Shown here piece by piece: positions 34,910-44,436 of a stretch of 64,000 nucleotides of DNA (position 1 is its first letter; each line of letters begins with the position of its first letter). Source of the stretch: JALYNX01 sp035292685 (GTDB taxonomy: Bacteria; Actinomycetota; Acidimicrobiia; Spongiisociales; ZC4RG35). The notes below the pieces were generated by a model. The model was not told the DNA's origin. It was given only the letters and a program-made list of their open reading frames with translations, and searched no databases. The stretch spans positions 1 through 64,000 of the forward strand of contig DATDPP010000022.1 in NCBI GenBank assembly GCA_035292685.1. Direction: 5' to 3'. The position numbers and the translations under genes are program-made.

Positions 34910-35310
34910 TTCAAGGAGTTGAGATAGTCCTGGAGGATGATGGCCGCGGCCACCATGTCGATCGTGCTCTTTCGCTCCCGGCGCTTCATGCCGGACTCGA
35001 GGAGGGCGCTCTCCGCCATCCGCGATGTAAACCTCTCGTCGCGATAGACGATCTCGGCTGTAGTGGCCTCAGCAAGTTGGTCGCCGAGACTTCTCGCGTC
35101 GCCGGCGGATGTGCCCTCACCACCGCCGAGACTGGTGGGGAGACCGACGACGATGGTACCTACCTCGTGAACTTGAGCGAGTCTCGTGATCTCCGCCACC
35201 GCCAACGCTCTATCCACCACGGCCAACGGGGCGGCTGTCAAGCCAATCGCGTCGGACAATGCCAGACCCACCCGCCTGGCGCCGACATCGACCCCGAGAC
35301 AACGGCTCAC
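34906..35310 (-). CDS. ruvX: RuvX/YqgF-family Holliday-junction-resolvase-like nuclease
   Basis: RNase H-fold protein involved in 16S rRNA maturation or DNA repair in other bacteria. The 134-residue product has LGVDVGARRVGLALSD at the start, VVGLPTSLGG and YRDERFTSRMAE, with acidic active-site residues kept. The usual order alaS-ruvX-mltG-aroE is present, with 4-base overlaps on both sides. Confidence 0.93.
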   Translation of the reverse strand: MSRCLGVDVGARRVGLALSDAIGLTAAPLAVVDRALAVAEITRLAQVHEVGTIVVGLPTSLGGGEGTSAGDARSLGDQLAEATTAEIVYRDERFTSRMAESALLESGMKRRERKSTIDMVAAAIILQDYLNSLK

Positions 35311-37931
35311 AGAGCGCGGAGGGCGCGCTCCGCGGCTTCGCGGGCCAGGTCGAGGGCTTGGGAAAGACGCTCGCCATGCTGGCCACCCGCCTGGGCCAAC
35401 TCCGGGTCACGAGAGCCCCCGCCCCCCAGCTCCCCGGCAGCGCCGGCGATGACATCGGCCGCCGACACCCCGGCATCGACCAAGTCCTTGGAGACCAGCC
35501 CGACCAGGATTCCCTTGCCGGCGTGGGCCGACCCCACGACCACCACCGATCGGGCCCCGAGCCGATCCCTGATCCCGAGCGCAAGCTGCCGGAGTGAGTT
35601 GGCGTCGAGGTCCGCGGCACCGGCCACGACCAGGGAGGCGTCGCCGATTCTGCTCGGAGAAGACGACAGCTCTGCTGCCAGCTCCCCGCGCCGCTGGGTG
35701 CGCAAGCCGTCGAGTTCCTTCTCCAGACCGGTCACCCGCTCGAGCAAGGCCTCGACTCGGACCGGGAGGTCATGAGCACCAACCTTCAACAGCTGACTGG
35801 CGTGATCCATGCTGTCCCTGATCTCGGCTATCCGTCGATAAGCGGCCATGCCGGTAAGGGCCTCGAGTCTTCTCAGGTTGGAGCCAATCGACGACTCTGA
35901 GGTGATGAGCAGAGGACCGACCTGTGCAGAGGTGTGGGTATGGGTTCCTCCACAGAACTCGATCGAGAAATCACCGACCTGGACGACCCGAACCGTCTCG
36001 CCATACTTGTCCCCGAAAAACGCCAGGGCTCCCATCTGCTCGGCCTGTTCCTTGGTGGTGACAGTGGTTTGCACCCTGGCATTGTCTATCAGCCTCTGGT
36101 TCACCTCCGCCTCGACCTCGGCCAGCTCCTGGGGAGCCATCTGGGCGAAGTGAGAGAAGTCGAACCGGACCCGCCCCGCCTCGACCAGGGATCCGGCCTG
36201 ATGGGCATGATCACCAAGGACCTCCCGGAGTGCCCAATGAAGGACGTGGGTGCCGGTATGGCTCTTTCGGATCGCCTCGCGTCGTGAGGAATCGATGACC
36301 GCGACGGCCCGCTGACCCACAGCGATGAAGCCCGAGTCGACCCTGAGGCGGTGCCCGTGCAATCCCTGGAGAGCGTGCTGGGTGTCCCACACCGAGCCCT
36401 TGCCGGTCTCCGTCTCGATGACACCGGTGTCACCCACCTGACCCCCGGACTCCCCATAGAACGAGGTGCGGCTGAGGAATACCTCCACTTCACCACCCTC
36501 GTCGACCCGGTCGATCGTCTCTCCGTCGGCGACGATCGCCAGCACCTGCCCCACCGCGGTTTCCTGCTCGTAGCCGACGAATTCGGTCAGACCCGTCACT
36601 TCGAGAACAGACCTGTAGATCTCGAGGGCGGCCATGTCGTCCCCACCCTTCCATGCCTCTCTTGCCCGCTTGCGTTGCGCCGCCATCTCGTCCTCGAAGC
36701 CCTGTGCGTCGACGGTGACGCCGCGCTCTGCCGCGATCTCCCGGGTCAGCTCGATGGGGAATCCGTAGGTGTCGTGCAACTTGAACGCCGTGGAACCCGA
36801 CAGGGTCGCTTCGCGGTCGTCCCCCAGCTCGACATCGAGGAGCTGATGGCCCGACTGGAGGGTGCGCCGGAAGCGCTCCTCCTCACGGGTGACTACCTGG
36901 GTGATAAAATCCTTCTTCTCCCTCAGCTCGATGTACCAGTCCCCCATCACCTCGATCGTGGCCGCGACGAGATCAGGGAATACCAGACTTTCTCCCCCGT
37001 ACTGCCAGGCGTGACGCACCGCCCGGCGCAGGAGGCGACGCAGCACATATCCCCTGCCGTCGTTCGAGGGGATGACCCCGTCACCGATCAAGAAAGTGAC
37101 CGAGCGCGCATGGTCGGCAAGGATGCGCAGCGAGACATCATGGAGCTCGTTCTCGCCATAGGTCAGCCCGGTGTAGGCCGCCGCCACATCACGGATGTGC
37201 CCGGTGGTGTCGATGTCGAACACCGAGGGGACGCCCTGCATCACCACCGCCACCCGGTCGAGCCCCATCCCGGTGTCGATGCTCTTGGCCGGCAGGTCAC
37301 CGACCACGTGGTAGGGCTCATCCTGGATGTTCTGCATGAACACGAGGTTCCAGATCTCGAGGAACCGGTCCTCTCCGCCACTGATTGGCCCGCCTGGCTT
37401 TCCGTACTCGTCGCCTTTGTCCCAGAAGATCTCCGAGCTAGGCCCGCAGGGACCGGGCACCCCCATTTGCCAGAAGTTGTCTTTTCCCCCGCGCTGGACC
37501 CGCTCGGCGGGGACTCCGACACCGTCGATCCAGATCTGCTCGGCCTCGTCGTCCGTCTCATGGACCGTGTACCAGAGGCGTTCGGGGTCCAAGCCGAGCC
37601 GCTCGGTCACCAGTTCGTAGGCCCACGCGATCGCATCCTCCTTGAAGTAGTCGCCGAAGCTGAAGTTGCCCAGCATCTCGAAGAAGGAAAGATGGCGCTG
37701 GGTGGTCCCGATGATGTCGATGTCGACGGTGCGAACCACTTTTTGGACGGTGGTGGCGCGCTGAAAGGGAGCAGGCTCTTCCCCCAGGAAATAGGGTTTG
37801 AAAGGGACCATCCCGGCATTGGTGAGCAGGAGGGTGGGGTCGATCGGGATCAGCGAAGACGAAGGCCTGACGACATGACCTTTCTCCTCGAAGAACGAGG
37901 TGAAAAGCGTGCGAATCTGGTTGCTATCCAC
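35307..37931 (-). CDS. alaS: Alanyl-tRNA synthetase
   Basis: Charges tRNA-Ala and edits Ser/Gly mischarging. The 874-residue protein has the full set of domains: class II core (RTLFTSFFEEKGHVV, TNAGMVPFKPYFLG, FQRATTVQKVVRTVDI), the tRNA-recognition domain, the editing domain with zinc ligands in the KSHTGTHVLHWAL segment and in FCGGTHTHTSAQVG, and a C-terminal DHHA1 domain (VVVVGSAHAGKGILVG). Normal length. Confidence 0.97.
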   Translation of the reverse strand: MDSNQIRTLFTSFFEEKGHVVRPSSSLIPIDPTLLLTNAGMVPFKPYFLGEEPAPFQRATTVQKVVRTVDIDIIGTTQRHLSFFEMLGNFSFGDYFKEDAIAWAYELVTERLGLDPERLWYTVHETDDEAEQIWIDGVGVPAERVQRGGKDNFWQMGVPGPCGPSSEIFWDKGDEYGKPGGPISGGEDRFLEIWNLVFMQNIQDEPYHVVGDLPAKSIDTGMGLDRVAVVMQGVPSVFDIDTTGHIRDVAAAYTGLTYGENELHDVSLRILADHARSVTFLIGDGVIPSNDGRGYVLRRLLRRAVRHAWQYGGESLVFPDLVAATIEVMGDWYIELREKKDFITQVVTREEERFRRTLQSGHQLLDVELGDDREATLSGSTAFKLHDTYGFPIELTREIAAERGVTVDAQGFEDEMAAQRKRAREAWKGGDDMAALEIYRSVLEVTGLTEFVGYEQETAVGQVLAIVADGETIDRVDEGGEVEVFLSRTSFYGESGGQVGDTGVIETETGKGSVWDTQHALQGLHGHRLRVDSGFIAVGQRAVAVIDSSRREAIRKSHTGTHVLHWALREVLGDHAHQAGSLVEAGRVRFDFSHFAQMAPQELAEVEAEVNQRLIDNARVQTTVTTKEQAEQMGALAFFGDKYGETVRVVQVGDFSIEFCGGTHTHTSAQVGPLLITSESSIGSNLRRLEALTGMAAYRRIAEIRDSMDHASQLLKVGAHDLPVRVEALLERVTGLEKELDGLRTQRRGELAAELSSSPSRIGDASLVVAGAADLDANSLRQLALGIRDRLGARSVVVVGSAHAGKGILVGLVSKDLVDAGVSAADVIAGAAGELGGGGSRDPELAQAGGQHGERLSQALDLAREAAERALRAL

Positions 37932-38002
37932 GTAGGGGCCTGGCTGGTTCGACTGAGGCGAGGTTAACGAGCGTGCGCCCGGTGGCGGTTTTCATCGGGT
38001 GA

Positions 38003-39340
38003 TCAGGTTCGGCCGATCCGCCCGAGGATGCGATCGATCTCCCCCAGGCGCCTCGATAGTTCTTCCTCGTCGCCGAGCCGGCCCGGGTGGAACAGTGGCT
38101 GCGGTGTCACTTCGTCGGGGAAATACTGCTGGCCCACCACGCCATCCGGGTGGTCATGTGAGTAGAGGTAGCCATCGCCGTGCCCGAGCACGGCCGCACC
38201 CGAATACCCGGTCGATCGCAGATGCATCGGGACGCTGCCGGCAGGGCCCTGGTTGACCAGGTCTCTCGCCGCCCCCATCGCCCTGCCCACCGAGTTCGAC
38301 TTCGGTGCGGTGGCGAGATACAGCGTGGCATGGGCGAGGTGATACCCCGCCTCCGGCAGACCGACGTAGGCGAGTGCCTGGGCCGCCGCCACGGCGACTT
38401 GCAGGCCATGGCTGTCGGCGAGACCTACGTCCTCCGAGGCCAGGATGATCAAGCGTCGCGCGATGAACTCGGGATCCTCGCCGCCTTCGATCATCAGGAA
38501 CAGCCAGTAGAGAGCGGCGTCAGGATCCGACCCGCGGACACTCTTTATGAAGGCGGAGATGACGTCGTAATGACGGTCACCGGTCTTGTCATATCTGACC
38601 ACCCGCCGCTGTAACGCTTCGGCAACGTCCTCGATCGAAATCTCTGTTCGAGACGCACCGGTGGCGAGCAGGGCAGCAACCTCGAGGGCGTTCAGGGCCT
38701 GTCTGGCATCGCCACCGGTTCGCGCGGACAGCTCCTCCAGGGCATCGGTCGCGATCGTCAGCCCCTGGTCGCCGAGACCACGTTCGGCATCCCCGAGAGC
38801 GCGCTCGACCAGCTTCTCAACCTCCCCGGCACCGAGCGGATCGAGGCGAAACAAGGTCATCCTGCTCATCAGAGGCGAGTTGACCTCGAAGAACGGATTC
38901 TCCGTGGTGGCTCCGATCAGGGTCAGGGTCCCGTCTTCGACCCCGGGAAGCAGGGCGTCCTGTTGATTCTTGGCAAAGCGATGGATCTCATCGAGAAAGA
39001 GGACGGTTCGACGCTCTTCGGTCTCGAGCCGCCTCCGGGCGGAAGCCAGGACCTCGCGGATGTCCTTGACCCCGGCCGATGTTGCCGACAACGTGTCGAA
39101 GACTGCGTCGGCGTGCACGGCCACAACCCGGGCCAGCGTGGTCTTTCCGGTGCCCGGCGGCCCCCAGAGAAGCATCGAGACCGGCCGTCCGGACTCGACC
39201 ACCTTCCGAAACGCGGCGCCGGCTGCCATGAGCGCTTCCTGACCGACCACCTCGTCCAACGACCGCGGCCGCATCCGGGTGGCGAGTGGCGCGTTTCGCG
39301 CCATCAGGTCGTTGGCTCGCTCCGAGAACAGATCACTCAT
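38003..39340 (-). CDS. rarA: Replication-associated AAA+ ATPase RarA/MgsA
   Basis: ATPase acting at stalled replication forks. The 445-residue protein has ATRMRPRSLDEVVGQE, Walker A GPPGTGKTT, Walker B VLFLDEIHRFAKNQQD, sensor 1 LIGATTENP, and the C-terminal tetramerisation domain ending with YLYSHDHPDGVVGQQYFPDE. The ATG at 39340 matches the family start. Confidence 0.95.
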   Translation of the reverse strand: MSDLFSERANDLMARNAPLATRMRPRSLDEVVGQEALMAAGAAFRKVVESGRPVSMLLWGPPGTGKTTLARVVAVHADAVFDTLSATSAGVKDIREVLASARRRLETEERRTVLFLDEIHRFAKNQQDALLPGVEDGTLTLIGATTENPFFEVNSPLMSRMTLFRLDPLGAGEVEKLVERALGDAERGLGDQGLTIATDALEELSARTGGDARQALNALEVAALLATGASRTEISIEDVAEALQRRVVRYDKTGDRHYDVISAFIKSVRGSDPDAALYWLFLMIEGGEDPEFIARRLIILASEDVGLADSHGLQVAVAAAQALAYVGLPEAGYHLAHATLYLATAPKSNSVGRAMGAARDLVNQGPAGSVPMHLRSTGYSGAAVLGHGDGYLYSHDHPDGVVGQQYFPDEVTPQPLFHPGRLGDEEELSRRLGEIDRILGRIGRT

Positions 39341-39447
39341 CGCATTCATTGCCGGCCGACTTTGCCCTTCGATCGGACAACAGTTTGCCGTTGGTCAGAG
39401 CGGCGTTTGGCTTCACATCTCGGGCAAACAGGCGCCCGTCGGCCGGA

Positions 39448-41226
39448 TTAGTCATCGGAGTCCACGGTTGGACTCTCGGGCTCGGCCTGACGGGCTCGCG
39501 CCTCGGCGCTGAGAGTGACTCCCAGTTCGGCCAGCTGGGTCTCGTCGACCCAGGTCGGAGCGCCGGTCATCGGATCAACCCCGGTCTGGGTCTTGGGGAA
39601 CGGGATCACTTCGCGTATCGAAGCCTCTCCCTGCAACACCATCACCAGCCGGTCGATCCCGAAGGCGAAGCCGGCATGTGGTGGTGTGCCGTAGCGAAGG
39701 GCCTCGAGGAACCAACCGAATCTGCGTTCCGCGGTCTCGTTGTCGATCCCTAGGATCTCGAACACCTGCAGTTGTACCGCCGGGTCGTGAATCCTGACCG
39801 AGCCGGAGCCGAGCTCGATCCCGTTGACCACCACGTCGTAGGCCTTCGAGAGCGCCTCCTGAGGGTGGTCGCGCATCTCGTCCAACGACAGCGGCGAGGT
39901 GAACGGGTGATGGGAGAAGGTGAGAATCCCGTCCTCTGCCTCCTCGAACAACGGGAAATCCACCACCCACAGGAAGGCGAGGTCGTCGTGACCGACCGGT
40001 TTGCCCAGTTCGATTCGCAACCCACCGAGCACCCCAACGCAGGTCCTCCATTTGTCGGCGGCCAGGAGGAGCACATCACCGGAGTTCGCTTCGAGCGTCT
40101 GCTTGATACCCGACATCTCGTCGGGCGAAAGGAACTTGGCAATCGAAGAGCGCAATGACCCATCCTCCTCGACGACCATCCACACGAGGCCCTTGGCCCC
40201 CAACTCACGGGCTCGCTCGATAATGGCGTCCGCCCTGGACCGGGGCCAGTCCTGGGCCCCGATGTTGATTCCTCTGATCGTCCCTCCTGAATCGAGTGCT
40301 CCCTTGAACACCCCGAACCCGGTGTCGGCGAACAGGGCCGACAGATCCCTGATCTCCATCCCGAACCTGGTGTCGGGTTTGTCCGATCCATACCGATCCA
40401 TGGCCTCGGCCCAAGTGAGGCGGAGGAAGGGGCGGGGCACATCGATGCCCCGCAGCGCCGCAACCACGGCGACCAGCACGGATTCGATGGCGTCGAGAAC
40501 CTCGTCACGCCCCCAGAACGACCCCTCCAGGTCGAGTTGGGTGAACTCGAGCTGGCGATCTGCCCGGAAGTCCTCGTCCCGGTAGCAACGGGCGATCTGG
40601 AAGTAGCGCTCCACACCGGAGATCATCAGGAGCTGCTTGAACAATTGGGGAGACTGGGGAAGCGCGTAGAACTCCCCGGGGCGGAGCCGGGAGGGAACCA
40701 GCAAGTCACGCGCCCCCTCCGGTGTGCTGTTGATCAAAGTCGGGGTCTCCACTTCCAGGAACCCCTGCTGGTCCAGGGTGCTTCGGATCACCGCCGTCGC
40801 CCGGGAGCGGGCCCGCAGGTTGGCCGCCATTCGGGGGCGGCGCAGGTCCAGGTATCGGAAGCGAAGGCGAACCCGCTCGTCGGTGTCGGTCCGGTCATCG
40901 ATCATGAAGGGAAGGGTTTCGGCCGGCGAAAGGACGCTGATCGCGTCAGCGCCGATTTCGACCATCCCTGTGGCCATCTCGGGGTTCTCGGTCCCCTCGG
41001 GACGACGTCGGACGACACCGGTCACTGAGACACAGAACTCCATCCGGAGATCGCCAACCTCGGGATGGGTGGCCGGATCGGCGACGACCTGGATGATGCC
41101 CGAGGCGTCCCGAATGTCGAGAAAGGCGATACCCCCATGGTCCCGGCGCCGCTGGACCCATCCCGCGACGACCACTCGCTCCCCGATCTCCGAAGGACTG
41201 ATCGAAATGGCGTGGTGAGTTCTCAT
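39448..41226 (-). CDS. aspS: Aspartyl-tRNA synthetase, bacterial type
   Basis: Charges tRNA-Asp, possibly also tRNA-Asn. The 592-residue protein has an N-terminal OB fold (RVVVAGWVQRRRDHGG), class II motif 2 in FRDEDFRADRQLEFTQLD, the bacterial GAD insertion, and motif 3 in GFAFGIDRLVM. The ATG at 41226 overlaps the hisS stop (ATGA). Confidence 0.96.
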   Translation of the reverse strand: MRTHHAISISPSEIGERVVVAGWVQRRRDHGGIAFLDIRDASGIIQVVADPATHPEVGDLRMEFCVSVTGVVRRRPEGTENPEMATGMVEIGADAISVLSPAETLPFMIDDRTDTDERVRLRFRYLDLRRPRMAANLRARSRATAVIRSTLDQQGFLEVETPTLINSTPEGARDLLVPSRLRPGEFYALPQSPQLFKQLLMISGVERYFQIARCYRDEDFRADRQLEFTQLDLEGSFWGRDEVLDAIESVLVAVVAALRGIDVPRPFLRLTWAEAMDRYGSDKPDTRFGMEIRDLSALFADTGFGVFKGALDSGGTIRGINIGAQDWPRSRADAIIERARELGAKGLVWMVVEEDGSLRSSIAKFLSPDEMSGIKQTLEANSGDVLLLAADKWRTCVGVLGGLRIELGKPVGHDDLAFLWVVDFPLFEEAEDGILTFSHHPFTSPLSLDEMRDHPQEALSKAYDVVVNGIELGSGSVRIHDPAVQLQVFEILGIDNETAERRFGWFLEALRYGTPPHAGFAFGIDRLVMVLQGEASIREVIPFPKTQTGVDPMTGAPTWVDETQLAELGVTLSAEARARQAEPESPTVDSDD

Positions 41227-42440
41227 CCCGTCCGTCCCTTCCACCAGCCTGCCAGATCCTCGATGGGCAGGCCGGGGCCCACGCCGTCTTCGGTGCGAAC
41301 TTCTAATGGCTCGCTCAGCGAGCGCAGGACCACTATCACCGGAGCCTGGGAGCGGCTGGCAGAGCGGAACTGCGCCTTGATCGATCGCCCCTCGCCGTCT
41401 AGATCGACCCGGATGCCTTCGCGACGGAGCCGGGAGGCAACGATCAGGGCGTCGGCAGCAGAAGCCTCGGACACCAAGAAGACATCGACCTCGGGGAGAG
41501 GCTCACGCCCGGTGGCGAGGATGATCCGATCGACACCCAAGGCGAAGCCGACCCCGGGCACCCGATGGCCCCCCAAGGCCTCGGCCAGCCCGTCGTAGCG
41601 CCCACCGCCACCCACCGCGTTCTGCGCCGTCTCCAGATTGGTCGCGAGGTACTCGAAGGCGGTACGCGTGTAGTAATCCAGACCCCTGACCAGACGGTGG
41701 TCTTCGACGAACGGCAACTCGAGTCGGGTCAGGGTGGCTTTCACCTCTTCGAAATGAGCCGAACAGGCTTCGCACAGACGGTCAGCCATCCTCGGCGCAT
41801 CCTCCAGCTTGGGGCCGCAGATCTTGCAATCGAGCACCCGGAGCGGGTTGGCGTCAACCAGTGGCTTCGAGTCGTCACAGAGCTCGTCGTGTCGGGAGCG
41901 CAGGAAGGACCGAAGCTCTTCGACGTACCCAGGGCGGCACTCCGCATCACCAAGGGAATTGAGCCGAACCTCGAGACCGGGCACACCGACTGCGCCCAGA
42001 TAGCGATAACCGAGTTCGATCACCTCCACGTCTGAAGCTGGCGCCTCCACATCCAGGTACTCGACACCAACCTGCCAGAACTGGCGTCGCCGGCCGGCCT
42101 GGGGCTGCTCGTATCGGAACATCGGGCCCGAATAGGCCCCCTTCCATGCCCCACGCGCGCCAGAATCGAGGTATGCCCTGACCACCCCGGCTGTGCCCTC
42201 CGGCCGGAGGGTGACCGATCGGCCACCCCGGTCGGTGAAGGTGTACATCTGCTTGGTGACGACCTCGTTGGATTCCCCCACCCCACGCGAAAAGAGCTCG
42301 GTTGCCTCGAAGATCGGGTTCATCACCAGCGGATAGCCGAAGCGGGCCGACCAATCCTCCCATTCACCCAGGACCGAACGCCACACCGAGGATCGGGGCG
42401 CGCCAATGTCGTCGGTGCCCTTGGGCGGTTGGAACCTCAT
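41223..42440 (-). CDS. hisS: Histidyl-tRNA synthetase
   Basis: Charges tRNA-His. The 405-residue class II enzyme has TLRPEGTAGVVRAYL, the motif 2 region FRYEQPQAGRRRQFWQVGVEY, LVRGLDYYTRTAFEYL (histidine-specific), motif 3 GVGFALGVDRIIL and the C-terminal anticodon domain. It is the last recognisable housekeeping gene before the accessory region. Confidence 0.96.
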   Translation of the reverse strand: MRFQPPKGTDDIGAPRSSVWRSVLGEWEDWSARFGYPLVMNPIFEATELFSRGVGESNEVVTKQMYTFTDRGGRSVTLRPEGTAGVVRAYLDSGARGAWKGAYSGPMFRYEQPQAGRRRQFWQVGVEYLDVEAPASDVEVIELGYRYLGAVGVPGLEVRLNSLGDAECRPGYVEELRSFLRSRHDELCDDSKPLVDANPLRVLDCKICGPKLEDAPRMADRLCEACSAHFEEVKATLTRLELPFVEDHRLVRGLDYYTRTAFEYLATNLETAQNAVGGGGRYDGLAEALGGHRVPGVGFALGVDRIILATGREPLPEVDVFLVSEASAADALIVASRLRREGIRVDLDGEGRSIKAQFRSASRSQAPVIVVLRSLSEPLEVRTEDGVGPGLPIEDLAGWWKGRTG

Positions 42441-42575
42441 GAAACCGGGAGGTTAGGGCGGCTGGCTTCAGGCGCGGCGGAAGCCTGCTCTGACGCTCAC
42501 ACACGTCGAGTCATGAACCCTACGGGTGGGTGTGGGATAGCGCACGGCGACCGGTTGACGAACCCGCGGCGTTGG

Positions 42576-43511
42576 TCATGAAACCTCCTCTGCAACTCCC
42601 ATGACATGCGCGAAGAGCGCCATTCGCACCGGGATGCCGTTATCGGTTTGGCGGAAGATGGCGAGACGTGGGTCTGAGTCGAGATCCTCGCTGAGTTCGC
42701 ATACGGGAGCATTGCTGTCGCGCGGGAGTGGATGCATGATGACAACCTCGTCTCGACACCAGGAGTCGACCCGCTTCAGGTTCAGCACGTAGTCGGCCGA
42801 GACGGACGCCCTTTCGGATTCGGGCATCCGCTCCTTCTGAAGGCGGGTCATATACACAACGTCGGCGTCGGCCAGGCCTTCCGGCATCGCGGAGTGTCGT
42901 GTCAGCTTCATGCCTCGAGCAGTCATCTCGGTTTCGAGTTCGTCAGGCAATTGGAGGCTGTCGGGCGCCACAAGTCGCGCCGTGATTCCCTCGAAATTGG
43001 AAAGTGCCCTGATCAGTGAATGCACGGTTCGGCCGTAACGAAGGTCGCCAACAAACGCCACGACTACCTGGTCAAGCCGTCCTATCTCTTTCTGGATCGT
43101 GTAGACGTCCAGCAACGCTTGCGTCGGGTGCTCGCCCGGTCCGTCCCCTCCATTGATCACGGGTACGACCGATGCCGCAGCGAACTCAGCTGCCGAGCCA
43201 CGTTCTGGATGCCGGATCACGATCACATCGACATATCCCGAGATGACGCGTGCCGTGTCGCGGAGGGATTCCCCCTTCGCCATCGACGAGAAGGACATAC
43301 CTGTCGTGTCGAGGACAGAGCCCCCAAGGCGCTGGAACGCCGCTCCGAAGCTAAGTCGCGTGCGGGTGCTCGGCTCGAAAAAGAGATTGCCAAGAAGAGC
43401 CCCCTCCAACACAGTTATCTTCTCGCGCCGTGCGGTGGCACTCTCCATGCGTCGTGCGGTAGCGAAGAGATCGAGGAGACCGTCCCGGTCAAACTGAGAC
43501 GCCGTGATCAC
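42576..43511 (-). CDS. pyrB: Aspartate carbamoyltransferase
   Basis: Transfers the carbamoyl group from carbamoyl phosphate to aspartate. The catalytic set is complete: STRTRLSF at 48-55, SMAKGESLRDT, the carbamoyl-phosphate Arg in VIRHPE, GEHPTQALLD, GDLRYGRTVHSL, YMTRLQKERM and HPLPR. The GTG at 43511 is the first usual start, but family-like residues (TAGHV) precede it and no ATG, GTG or TTG lies upstream before the stop at 43561. A CTG at 43541 is a possible start. It follows the DUF1116-DUF2877 pair. It could serve pyrimidine synthesis, since pyrC-pyrD-pyrF lack a pyrB partner, or this module. Confidence 0.88.
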   Translation of the reverse strand: MITASQFDRDGLLDLFATARRMESATARREKITVLEGALLGNLFFEPSTRTRLSFGAAFQRLGGSVLDTTGMSFSSMAKGESLRDTARVISGYVDVIVIRHPERGSAAEFAAASVVPVINGGDGPGEHPTQALLDVYTIQKEIGRLDQVVVAFVGDLRYGRTVHSLIRALSNFEGITARLVAPDSLQLPDELETEMTARGMKLTRHSAMPEGLADADVVYMTRLQKERMPESERASVSADYVLNLKRVDSWCRDEVVIMHPLPRDSNAPVCELSEDLDSDPRLAIFRQTDNGIPVRMALFAHVMGVAEEVS

Positions 43512-43560
43512 GTGGCCGGCCGTGCGTTGTGGATCCTGCAGTGTTGGCGTGGTTGATTTC

Positions 43561-44436
43561 CTACTGCTCGAACAGCGACGGTGACGATAGCAAGGGATGA
43601 AATGATCGAGGTCGCCGAGCTCTCAGCTCACGGGGTGTCTGCAGCCCGGCCCACATCCCGAAGGCGATGTCGGCGCCCGACGTTCCGCCAACAGCGGCAA
43701 GCTCCGCACATGCCGCCCGACAAGCCGCAGCTTCGCCCGCGGCCCCGGCCATCAGCACGTCATGAACCGGGGCAATCGCCTGACCGGCGGCAGCGCATCG
43801 CAGGAATGCGAGGCTGATCAGACTGGTTCTGCGGGCGGTCTCCGGATCGATGGACCATTCTCCAGGCCCGAGCCGACCGCTGGCGATCGCGGTCACGAGG
43901 AGACCGGCGAGTGCATCATCTCCTGCCGGCGTGAACCCAGGCCCGAGCCCGATGATGGACCAGGCGATCACGTCGAGGTCCCCCTGCTGGAGCCATTGCA
44001 GGCCCTCCTTCGCCGGCCGCGAATATGGCGCCCCGGCAAGCGCCGACTGGCCAGCCACCGGGGCGAGCGCGGTCATGATCATCGCTCGCTGAGCGCTCAG
44101 CTGCTGCGGCTCGGGAAGCACTCCTGCCCAGACGTCGGCTGACGTGAGGGTGACCGACGGCGGACCGAGTCCGAGGTGGCCCTCTTCGAAGTTGAGGACA
44201 GCTCCATCCTTCGCTTGGACGCGGTCAGCGTCGACGGTCACATACAGGGGCCCTGGTGGCACCTGCCGAGAGGTGACGACGATTATCTCTGAGCCGTGCG
44301 AGAGATAGGCCGCCTTTTCGAACGACGCCACAACCTTCCAGGGGCCGGGTGACGTTCGCAGCGCGGATTCGGTGAAGGCACCGATCGTCAAGGCGGTCAG
44401 TGGCACCGCACTACCGATTTCCTTGCATTCGCGCAT
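43561..44436 (-). CDS. DUF2877 protein, AllH/YlbF-like (oxamate-carbamoyltransferase-type subunit)
   Basis: A 291-residue protein matching DUF2877, with the signature GLGPGFTPAGDDALAGLL at about two-thirds of its length. E. coli YlbF (AllH) is in this family and has been assigned, with FdrA and YlbE, to oxamate carbamoyltransferase. The start at ATG 44436 overlaps the DUF1116 gene by 26 bases; a GTG at 44406, 5 bases after that gene's stop, is an alternative. Next downstream is pyrB, 49 bases away. Role here inferred from the FdrA and carbamate kinase genes 12 kb away. Confidence 0.8.
   Translation of the reverse strand: MRECKEIGSAVPLTALTIGAFTESALRTSPGPWKVVASFEKAAYLSHGSEIIVVTSRQVPPGPLYVTVDADRVQAKDGAVLNFEEGHLGLGPPSVTLTSADVWAGVLPEPQQLSAQRAMIMTALAPVAGQSALAGAPYSRPAKEGLQWLQQGDLDVIAWSIIGLGPGFTPAGDDALAGLLVTAIASGRLGPGEWSIDPETARRTSLISLAFLRCAAAGQAIAPVHDVLMAGAAGEAAACRAACAELAAVGGTSGADIAFGMWAGLQTPRELRARRPRSFHPLLSSPSLFEQ

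Noticed and set aside
36351..37967. Long plus-strand open frame (538 codons) opposite alaS
   Set aside because: Antisense shadow of an unmistakable alanyl-tRNA synthetase; no family resemblance.
42441..42575. Possible attachment site or mobile-element boundary between hisS and the accessory genes
   Set aside because: No integrase, transposase, tRNA gene or convincing direct repeat is visible; recurring TCATGAAAC/TCATGAACC sequences are too short to support it.
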